Assembly: GCA_007694185.1 (NCBI GenBank)
Contig: RECD01000148.1
Location: forward strand, 1 to 64,000
Source of the DNA: Planctomycetaceae bacterium
GTDB lineage: Bacteria > Planctomycetota > Planctomycetia > Pirellulales > Pirellulaceae
Direction of reading: 5' to 3'
DNA length: 64,000 bases
Shown in pieces: positions 56,881 through 64,000 of the stretch. The notes under the pieces were generated by a model. It was not told the DNA's origin, did no database searches, and worked only from the letters and a program-made list of their open reading frames with translations. A program made the translations under genes and the position numbers. Numbering within the stretch: position 1 is the first letter of the stretch; each line of letters opens with the position of its first letter.

Positions 56881-59211
56881 TCAAAATAATCGGCTCGGAA
56901 GATCGGCTGGGTAATCAGACGTCCCATCGGTTTCCCGTTCCGGGAACCAGCCTGCCAGCGCGGCGTCGGCAGCCCGCCCGACCGATTCGCCTTCCCCGAC
57001 GCCGATCCGGTTACGTCGAGCGATCTCGTTGAGCACGATCAAGGCGTCGAGCGGCGTGACCTCACCGTCGTCGTTCGTGTCGATGAAAGGGGTGATGGGT
57101 GCGGAAGTACCGAGGATGCGGCTGCCGTTGCGAGCGATCTCGTTGAGCACGACCAGGGCGTCGAGTGGCGTGACCTCACCGTCGTCGTTCACGTCAAAGG
57201 GGTCGCTGGGGTTGTTCCAGGGACTGCGAACCCGCAGGAACTCGGCGACGATCGGTGTGACGGCACCGGCTCGAACTTCGATCACGCGGTCGGATACTGC
57301 GGACTGATAAATCGCTCGCTCGGCGGTCACCTCCAATCGGTAATCCCCGTCCGGAAGCCCCGCGAACCGGAACAGGCCGTCAGCGGCAGTGGTCACCTGC
57401 GTACCTGCGCCGTAGCGGAGGTTGTCGAAGCCGATGACCGTCCGGGCATGGCCGAAGGCGCGGATCGACTTGATCCTAGCCGCGTCGTCTCGAACGGTCA
57501 GCGTTTCGGACTGACTGACGGTCAAGCCGCTCGAAGTCGCCCGGGTGATCCGATTTCCCTGCTCATCGAAGGCTTCGATACGGCCGTAGGCGACCCGTCC
57601 CCCCTGGCTGACCGCGTCGAGTTGGACTTCACCGACAGGCGTGTCGAAACGGATCAAGAGCGCCTGTTCCTGACCCCAAACCGACTGCCAGCTCCCCCAC
57701 AGGTCGTGGTAGTAACCCAACAGGCGTGATCCGGGCGCGGTGAGCGAGGGTACCGAGGCGACTTCGGGTTGCAGCATCGCGCCCAAGGCGAACAATTCGA
57801 CGCCCGCGGCCGACAGCGGTTGTGAAACCGGAAAATCGTTCGGCGCGATCGCACCGGACAGCGGTTGGGGCCCATCGAGGCGCGTCATGATCGCGGTGAT
57901 CCCTCCCGTCGGCACGGCCGCCCCCGGCGATTCGCCCTCACCGGGCAAACGCTGGAACGCCACCCCCGCGACCGCCGCGCCGGCGACCAGAGGTTGGCCT
58001 TCGCTCATCGCGAAGATCGGGCTGGTGACGCCGATCCGGTCATCGATCGCCCGCAGTTCCAAGTTCGAAAAATCTCCCAGGGTCAATTCGAACGCGACCG
58101 GCCCCTGCTGGGCATCCACGGTGACTGCCGTTTGCCACACCCCATCGTCCAATCGGTATTCGACTCGATCGACCCGATTCAAGGTGATGTCATTTTGCAG
58201 CCCGGAACTGTTTCGGTTCGGCAGCGCGACGGCGGTGGCGAACCCGTCGAACCGAAAGGTCGCCGTGATCGGGTCGTGCCAACCGATCCCCTCGAGGTGG
58301 AGCGGCACGTCGGCAACGTCGAAAATCCCGTTCCCGTTCGTGTCCCGCCAACCGATCATCGCCCGAGTCGATTCGGGCAGGTAGTGATTCGCGTAGGAGA
58401 CTTCCAGCGGGGTGCCGGCCCGCATGATGCTCGGTTCCTGAACCCAGCCCGCGGTCGGGTTGTCGGCGGCGTTCAGATTTTGGGCGTTGTAGTAACCGCG
58501 CCGATCGGTCCACGAGCCGCCGCCCGGGTATTCGTCCCGCGCCCAAAACATGTGCCCGATCTCGTGAGTGACCGTGCTGGCAGGCCGCGTCGACGGCATC
58601 ACGATGTACATCCCGCCCGGGTAGGCGAACGCCTGGCTGAATTCTCCCCCGGCGGCGAACCGGCCGTCCTCGTCGTTGGTCGAATTGACGACGAAAATCG
58701 TGAACGCCCAATCGGTACCGTGCCGCAGCCGGGCGTCGTGGTTGAAAGCCCGGACGGAATTTTCCAGCGACCCGAGTCCCCCGAAACCCTGCTCCTGCAA
58801 GAACTCGTTGACGAACCAGGCATGTTGCTGGCTGGTCCTGGTGATCGGCTCGTACGGGGTCGGCACCGGGTTGACGGCGAACCGATCGTCCACGACGAAT
58901 TCGAGCGAATGGGCCGTGCCGAGCCGATCCAAGGCCTCCGTCCACCACTGCACCCCCTCGTACACCTTATCGAGGACGCCTTGGATCAAATCGGGGGTCC
59001 AGTCCTCGGTGCTCGGATCGAACTCCCCGTTGCTTTCCATCAAGACGGGCACGACGGCAACCCGGCCGATCATGAACTCGGCCGTATCGGCCGGCGACGC
59101 CCCCAGCGGCAAGCCCGTCAGCAGGTTTCGCGGCTCGAGCGTTTCCAAACCGATAGCCCGCCGGCGGCGCGGCGTGACCGATCGGCGGATGGTCGAGACG
59201 AATCCGAGCAT
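56881..59211 (-). CDS. Secreted HExxH metalloprotease-like protein with dockerins
   Basis: 776 residues from ATG 59211; a TTG at 59238 would add nine. LEPRNLL at residues 25-31 is the planctomycete export motif after an Arg-rich stretch. The putative zinc site is HEIGHMFWARDE (H216, E217, H220, with D226 as likely third ligand), a HExxHxxWxxD variant of the metzincin spacing. A beta-rich middle and a carboxypeptidase-regulatory-like segment (GLFRFAGLPDGDYRLEV) follow. Two dockerin-like repeats (DVNDDGEVTPLDALVVLN and DTNDDGEVTPLDALIVLN) lie near the C-terminus, then GVGEGES and a tail with AADAALAGWF. Protease activity is inferred from the motif only. Confidence 0.85.
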   Translation of the reverse strand: MLGFVSTIRRSVTPRRRRAIGLETLEPRNLLTGLPLGASPADTAEFMIGRVAVVPVLMESNGEFDPSTEDWTPDLIQGVLDKVYEGVQWWTEALDRLGTAHSLEFVVDDRFAVNPVPTPYEPITRTSQQHAWFVNEFLQEQGFGGLGSLENSVRAFNHDARLRHGTDWAFTIFVVNSTNDEDGRFAAGGEFSQAFAYPGGMYIVMPSTRPASTVTHEIGHMFWARDEYPGGGSWTDRRGYYNAQNLNAADNPTAGWVQEPSIMRAGTPLEVSYANHYLPESTRAMIGWRDTNGNGIFDVADVPLHLEGIGWHDPITATFRFDGFATAVALPNRNSSGLQNDITLNRVDRVEYRLDDGVWQTAVTVDAQQGPVAFELTLGDFSNLELRAIDDRIGVTSPIFAMSEGQPLVAGAAVAGVAFQRLPGEGESPGAAVPTGGITAIMTRLDGPQPLSGAIAPNDFPVSQPLSAAGVELFALGAMLQPEVASVPSLTAPGSRLLGYYHDLWGSWQSVWGQEQALLIRFDTPVGEVQLDAVSQGGRVAYGRIEAFDEQGNRITRATSSGLTVSQSETLTVRDDAARIKSIRAFGHARTVIGFDNLRYGAGTQVTTAADGLFRFAGLPDGDYRLEVTAERAIYQSAVSDRVIEVRAGAVTPIVAEFLRVRSPWNNPSDPFDVNDDGEVTPLDALVVLNEIARNGSRILGTSAPITPFIDTNDDGEVTPLDALIVLNEIARRNRIGVGEGESVGRAADAALAGWFPERETDGTSDYPADLPSRLF

Positions 59212-59272
59212 GGCGATGCGGGTAGCTGGACAGAACAAACGGGAGTCGGCAACAGCCGCTCCTTAACGGTTA

Positions 59273-59292
59273 TCGGGCGCCGAGACGCCCGA
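59273..59292. other. Hairpin upstream of metalloprotease-like gene
   Basis: Perfect 7-base stem TCGGGCG/CGCCCGA with a 6-base loop, no T-run. It may be part of the leader of the protease gene or a remnant terminator. Confidence 0.4.
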
Positions 59293-59392
59293 TCTCCTAT
59301 CCGATTGGACGCCACGACCGCCAAAAACATTCCCGACTCAGGTCGACCTGGCAAAATCGTTACGATCTGCCAAGTCAACCGGTTCACGCGGC

Positions 59393-59428
59393 CCCGCGAA
59401 GGCCTCGTCCACACGCGCCCTTCGCGGG
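59393..59428 (-). terminator. Hairpin after giant GEVED protein gene
   Basis: Perfect 10-base stem CCCGCGAAGG/CCTTCGCGGG with a 16-base loop, starting six bases after the stop codon. No T-run follows, so termination may be weak or the hairpin may protect the 3' end. Confidence 0.5.
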
Positions 59429-59434
59429 AACCGC

Positions 59435-62400
59435 TCACCATCCCAAACCGAGTCCCGCGAAGACCGCATCGACCGATTCATCGCTCCCTTCGTTCCGCTG
59501 GTCAACGGCCAGGTCATCGAGGATGTCGTCGAGGCTGATCAGTTCCGGCGAGTCAAAGACCGACACCGCTGCGGAGCGGGACGGCGACGAGCTGACCGGT
59601 TCCTGCGGGGTGTCCTGCCCCGACTCGGGCAGCGATTCCGGTCGCTCAACCGCGGGCAAACCCGATTGGGTCGCTGCGGTCAGCGGCGAGGCGAACAGCC
59701 CGTTATCGAGTCGGACGAAGGAGCCGGCGTCGTTCGAACCGGCCGCCAACGCGAGGCTCACTTCCCCTTCGCCTTCCCCTGACAACCGATCCCGAGCGAT
59801 CTCGTTGATGACCAACAGCGCGTCGATCGGTTCGATCGCACCGCTGCCGTTGACGTCCGGCAGGAACCGGCCGCTGACCAAGTCGGGCAGCGAACTCGGT
59901 GGCGGGTTGAGCGGGATCGGCAGTTGATTTCCCTGATTGACGTAGGTCGCCAGCAAATTCAGGATGTTCAACGCGTCCAGCGGGGTTACCGTGCCGCTCT
60001 GATTGACGTCGAATCGGTTCAACGGATTCTGGAACGGGTTGGCTTGGACGATCACCCTGATGTCCTCGACCTCGCCGCTCTCGGCCTGGCCGATCGGCCC
60101 CAAGCCGATCGTTTCGCTTAGCCGGAACCGACCCCAGGTCGAACCGCTGACCGTGCCGGCCGGGACCTGGAGCGATACGAAGTTGACGCCGGTTCCGAGG
60201 ATCGCGAAATTGCCCGGCGCGTTGGCCGACTTGAATCGCGTGACCTCGTTGGCGTCGAACGTGCCGTTGCCGTTCCAATCGATCCAGGCGTCGACGTAGA
60301 ACGGCCGTCCGTCCGATCGCACGTCGATCGTGAATTGGGCAGGGAATCCGGGGGAAGCGGTACCGACTTGGAAGACCCCGTCGTTCGACGAGCCTTCGGG
60401 AATGATCGCGTCGGCGTCGGGCGAGACGGTCGGCCCGAGCGAAAAGCCGCTGTCAACCCGGTGACGAGCCCCGTTGTCAGCCAGCAGCGTGCCGTAGGAT
60501 GCCGGTGCGTTGCCGAAGTTAAACCCGCCACCGACAAAGACGGTCAATTCGGTCACCCCGCCCTCGCGGTTGCTCTGCAGCAGGTTGCCGACGCGGTCGC
60601 GAACGACCGGTGAAGCGATCGCCCCGGTGCCCGAAGCACCGGCCACCCCGTCCAGCACCAAACGGTCGCCGACGGTGGCAAACGTGACGCCGGGGATGCC
60701 GGACCCGATGATGGCGGTGCCGTAAATTTCGGCGACCTCTTCCGCCGTCGCGTCGATCGGGATCACGACCGGGATGGTTGCCGGTTGTCCGGCGACGCCG
60801 AGCGGGAACAGTCCCGTGTTGGCCAGGTCGAGGGCGTAATTCGCGTCGCCGCCCAACGTCACACGGCCTTGACCCACGTTGACCGGATCGAGCCCCAATC
60901 CCGCCCCGCCGATCGCCCGAACGAGGGCGTCCGCGACGGCATCGACCGAGGGGTTTGCCCCGACCAAGACCGGGATCGCGCCCGGCGTGAAGGTGCCGTT
61001 GCCGAAGTCGATTTCGAAGGTCCGGACGAGACTGGCCCCCCGCAGGATGCGGAACACCTGGCCGTCGGTGACGCTCGGTGCCAAGAGTCCGTTTTCGCTC
61101 GGGACGCCGATGCCGAAACCGACCTGGGTGCCGATCTCGCCACTGACCTGGAAGATCTGAGGCGCATCGAGCAGCGACGTGACGGTGGTCAGTGACGAGG
61201 GGCCCAGCAGCTGGATGCGGGTTCCGAGCGCCCGGGCGGTGAGGTTGAGCGCCGTGCCGTTGATCGCGGCCGCCAGGGCCGTCGCGATCTGTTCCGAGGT
61301 CGCCGTCGTCGGGATCACGACCGGGAGCGTGTCGCCTCGGACGAACCCGTCCGTGTCGAGTTCGAACGACAAGGCGAAGTTGCCGTCGAATACCCGCAGG
61401 CCCTGTGCGTCGAAGTTGCCGAACGCGGGGAGCGTGTTCACGTCGATCGAGATGCCGGTTTCGGCTTCGAGCGTGACGAGGTTGTTGGTCAGCGTCAGCA
61501 GCGTGGTGGTCGCCCCGTCGACATAGCTCGCCCCGGGTAACATCCGCAGGACCGCGTCGGTCGAGTCGAGCAACCGCGCCACGTAGACGGAGTTGTTCTG
61601 CCAGATGCCCGCGATCGGGGTCAGCCGAATCGTGTTGCTCGAGGCGTCGTAGCCGAACCGGTAATCGCGGCCTTCGACCAACGGCACGCCGTCGCGGGTT
61701 AGCAGCAAGCCGTCCGACGTCACGCTGGAATCATCGATCCCCGACCCGGGGGTCGGATCGACCGGACCGATGCCGTCGATCAGCTGGATGTCGAACGAAT
61801 CGTAGATCGTCCCGAGCGCGGTTTCGACTTGGCCCGATCCGGTACCCAGGTCGTCGGCGCGGGGCGAAATCAGGATCGCCCGTGGCCCTACCTGGTCGGC
61901 CCGTTCCTCACCACCACGATCCTTGAAGACCTGTTCGCCGATCCCGATCGGGGAGGCGACGGTCGGATCATCGACACGCAACTGGCCGTTGGCGTCGAAC
62001 CGCGGAGCGATGATCGGCGAGGGCGGAATCCCGATCGCGTTCTTGACCGTCGCGATCGAGACCCGGTCTTCCAACGAGTCGATCGAACTGTCGATGATCG
62101 GCGTTCCGGCGCGGGGCGTGAACGACAGCCTCAGCGGGTCGACGAACAGGTCGAGCGAGTCCGACAGGACCTGGTTGAACAATCCCAGCGGGTTGGACTG
62201 GGTGCTGTTCACGTTCGTGGAGTTGCGATAATAGGTCGTTCCGCCGACGACGCTCAACAGGCTGTCCGTATCGACGACCAATCCGGTCTGGTTGTTGGCC
62301 AAGACGTTGTTCAGCAACGTCGGGGCAGCGTTCTGCCGCACCGAGATCCCTTCACCGCCGGCCACGTAGACGTCTCGCGGCACGGTCGAGATCGCCCCGA

Positions 62401-64000
62401 CCGCGTCGATGTCGGCACCCACCGGACCGGACAACGCCGTCCCCTGTCGCAGGTCGGTCAACCGCACGAAACTGAAGCGGTCCTGGGGTCCGAAGCCGAA
62501 GGCATCGATGTCGATCGTGTTGGTGATCCCGCCGACCACGCCGACGTCGAAGAACGTGACGCCGTCGCGACTGATTTCCACCCGGACCGATTCGATCTCG
62601 CCGACTTCGAACACCGCCAGGTCGGGCCGTGCGTCGCCGCTGCCGGTCAAGAAGTTTTCGGTGAAGGCGAGCGTCAGCACGCCACCCCGTCCCAAAGATG
62701 TGGTGAAATCACCGGTCAGCGGTTCGTCACCCCGGCCGACTAGCTGCGGCGGGCCGAGCGCCCGCTGCGGGTTGTTGAAGCCGGGCGAAACCCCCGGGCC
62801 GGGAGCAAAGCTGACGACCGCGTCGGCGAACGACAGTTCGCCAGCCGGGAACAGCACGCCCGAGAACTCTGCCGGTTCCGGGGCCGCGGCCGGCCGGATG
62901 AAGCCGCCGAAGACCGTGTTGTTGAGGATCTTATCGAAGCCGACCGGCGGGACGGTCAAGCCGTTGTTGGCCAACCCGATGATCTCGATCCCCGTCACGG
63001 TGTTGAACGCCAACACGTTGCTTTGGACCACCACCCCCGGGATCTGATTCAGCGTGTTCAGCGCAACCAGGTTGCGGGGATGGGTCAGCACCGTCGGCGT
63101 CTGGACGATCGCGTCCGGTCCCCGCGACGCCGAAGTCGCGTCGCGAGTGATTTGGATGCCCGCTTCGCTGTTGTATGAAAACCGACTGTTTTCGATCAGG
63201 ATCACGCCTTGGCCGGTGCGGTCGCGGTTCTGGTCGCCACGCAGTTCCGATCGGGTGACGTCGGACAGGACGCCGGCGAAATTCAGGACGATCACGTCGC
63301 CGAACAGATTCAGCCGGTTGTTGCCGCGGGTGTCGATCCCGTCGACCGCCACCGCGGCGACGTCGATCAGCCCACGAACGGTGGGGCTGTTGATCGCCTC
63401 GGCGATCGCGTCCGCCACTTCGATGCTACCGTCTCGTCCCGGCGGCAGCGTGCTCGCGGCGGGGAACGGGACGCGGACCCGGCCATCTCGGACGCCGTCG
63501 CTGTTGCCATCGGCGTCGACCAAATCCATTTCGAACGTGATCGTGGTGACCCCGTCGGTCAGTTGGAAAGTCGCCCCATCGATCACTTGGCCGGCGGGCA
63601 AGGCCGTGATCGCGACGCCTTCGGCCAAGCGGGCGTTCGTATCAAACCCGCGGAACGATTCCGTCGTCAGGCTGTTCAGGTACTCGCTCGCGTCGCGGAT
63701 CTCGAGTTGGTAACTGCCCGTCGTCGGCCGCGCGGTGACGCCCGGCGCCGGGTTCGGGTCGGCGATGAAATCGGCGACGCCGGTCGCGTTGAAGGCCATC
63801 TCGCCCCGTTCCGCGAAACCGATGATGAAGTCGTCGACGTAGACGCCTTCGAAGGCGTTGGCCCGAGCCATTTGGACCCCGTTGTTGCCGAAACGATCGC
63901 CCGTCGCGAGGCCGGTCCGAGCAAACGGTCCGATTTCCTGAATGGTCAGTCCGGTCAACGTGATCTGGTTGTTGACGATCGGGTAGGCAGACAGGACCCC
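59435..64000 (-). CDS. Giant secreted GEVED/repeat protein with dockerins (5' end outside window)
   Basis: More than 1500 residues, open through the right edge, so the N-terminus is missing; the TTG at 63958 is not its start. The visible part has right-handed-helix-like and Asn/Val-rich segments (LLNNVLANNQTGLVVD) and several beta-rich domains. A GEVED domain follows (WIDWNGNGTFDANE, ESGEVEDIRV; about 60050-60440), then two dockerin-like repeats (DVNQSGTVTPLDALNILN and DVNGSGAIEPIDALLVIN) and a GEGEGE element. An acidic tail (DDILDDLAVDQ) ends SVDAVFAGLG. Probably a surface protein; ligand unknown. Confidence 0.85.
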   Translation of the reverse strand, partial: GVLSAYPIVNNQITLTGLTIQEIGPFARTGLATGDRFGNNGVQMARANAFEGVYVDDFIIGFAERGEMAFNATGVADFIADPNPAPGVTARPTTGSYQLEIRDASEYLNSLTTESFRGFDTNARLAEGVAITALPAGQVIDGATFQLTDGVTTITFEMDLVDADGNSDGVRDGRVRVPFPAASTLPPGRDGSIEVADAIAEAINSPTVRGLIDVAAVAVDGIDTRGNNRLNLFGDVIVLNFAGVLSDVTRSELRGDQNRDRTGQGVILIENSRFSYNSEAGIQITRDATSASRGPDAIVQTPTVLTHPRNLVALNTLNQIPGVVVQSNVLAFNTVTGIEIIGLANNGLTVPPVGFDKILNNTVFGGFIRPAAAPEPAEFSGVLFPAGELSFADAVVSFAPGPGVSPGFNNPQRALGPPQLVGRGDEPLTGDFTTSLGRGGVLTLAFTENFLTGSGDARPDLAVFEVGEIESVRVEISRDGVTFFDVGVVGGITNTIDIDAFGFGPQDRFSFVRLTDLRQGTALSGPVGADIDAVGAISTVPRDVYVAGGEGISVRQNAAPTLLNNVLANNQTGLVVDTDSLLSVVGGTTYYRNSTNVNSTQSNPLGLFNQVLSDSLDLFVDPLRLSFTPRAGTPIIDSSIDSLEDRVSIATVKNAIGIPPSPIIAPRFDANGQLRVDDPTVASPIGIGEQVFKDRGGEERADQVGPRAILISPRADDLGTGSGQVETALGTIYDSFDIQLIDGIGPVDPTPGSGIDDSSVTSDGLLLTRDGVPLVEGRDYRFGYDASSNTIRLTPIAGIWQNNSVYVARLLDSTDAVLRMLPGASYVDGATTTLLTLTNNLVTLEAETGISIDVNTLPAFGNFDAQGLRVFDGNFALSFELDTDGFVRGDTLPVVIPTTATSEQIATALAAAINGTALNLTARALGTRIQLLGPSSLTTVTSLLDAPQIFQVSGEIGTQVGFGIGVPSENGLLAPSVTDGQVFRILRGASLVRTFEIDFGNGTFTPGAIPVLVGANPSVDAVADALVRAIGGAGLGLDPVNVGQGRVTLGGDANYALDLANTGLFPLGVAGQPATIPVVIPIDATAEEVAEIYGTAIIGSGIPGVTFATVGDRLVLDGVAGASGTGAIASPVVRDRVGNLLQSNREGGVTELTVFVGGGFNFGNAPASYGTLLADNGARHRVDSGFSLGPTVSPDADAIIPEGSSNDGVFQVGTASPGFPAQFTIDVRSDGRPFYVDAWIDWNGNGTFDANEVTRFKSANAPGNFAILGTGVNFVSLQVPAGTVSGSTWGRFRLSETIGLGPIGQAESGEVEDIRVIVQANPFQNPLNRFDVNQSGTVTPLDALNILNLLATYVNQGNQLPIPLNPPPSSLPDLVSGRFLPDVNGSGAIEPIDALLVINEIARDRLSGEGEGEVSLALAAGSNDAGSFVRLDNGLFASPLTAATQSGLPAVERPESLPESGQDTPQEPVSSSPSRSAAVSVFDSPELISLDDILDDLAVDQRNEGSDESVDAVFAGLGLGW

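Overview
The window looks like chromosomal DNA of a planctomycete of the Pirellulales/Rhodopirellula kind. This is an inference from gene content, not from a marker search. The signs are high GC with many long antisense shadow frames, secreted giants carrying an N-terminal LEPR-type motif plus dockerin-like repeats of the form VTPLDALxVLNxIAR, a ribosomal protein S16 with an Ala/Glu/Pro tail, and an Alternative Complex III (Act) cluster joined to an A2-type cytochrome oxidase. I support 45 protein genes (one running off the right edge), one tRNA-Met gene and a handful of regulatory sites. I see no CRISPR array, transposase, rRNA or phage module.

Layout. 0.3-12.7 kb is housekeeping: leuS, a glucan phosphorylase, an acyl-CoA dehydrogenase-like protein, the rpsP-trmD-rplS-yraN translation cluster (without rimM and rnhB), a sugar isomerase/epimerase, a nucleotide-sugar epimerase and the primary sigma factor. 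13.0-18.9 kb holds a GlnE-like protein whose two nucleotidyltransferase sites have lost most catalytic carboxylates, a translationally coupled IlvD/Edd sugar-acid dehydratase, and a convergent ADP-ribosylglycohydrolase. 19.4-24.5 kb holds Mn-type superoxide dismutase, a divergent ECF-like sigma factor, an APC permease, and an AraC regulator next to a DUF417/RclC-like membrane protein. 24.9-34.7 kb holds tRNA-Met, larC, aroK, a dihydrouridine synthase, galM, a cyclophilin, a small Coa1-like membrane protein, the overlapping chain TonB-like anchor/thiD/selO, and a DJ-1/PfpI protein.

34.8-48.1 kb is one minus-strand respiratory block: actA, actB, actC, an actD-actE fusion, actF, a small membrane protein, sco, coxB, coxA. 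It should move electrons from quinol through Act and cytochrome c to oxygen. It ends in a strong bidirectional hairpin terminator, with no coxC in view. 48.3-52.3 kb holds pcm, an HlyD-type adaptor, an SDR oxidoreductase and a small hypothetical gene.

52.3-64.0 kb is a minus-strand run of three very large secreted proteins: an Ig-like repeat protein, a HExxH metalloprotease-like protein, and a GEVED/right-handed-repeat protein cut by the window edge. All three carry dockerin-like pairs, and all three share a short C-terminal motif around xD[AQ][AV][LF][AG][GS][WL]. The best candidates for undescribed biology are this shared secretion/attachment signature, the GlnE pseudoenzyme, and the ActD-ActE fusion with a 160-residue Pro/Glu/Thr-rich insert.
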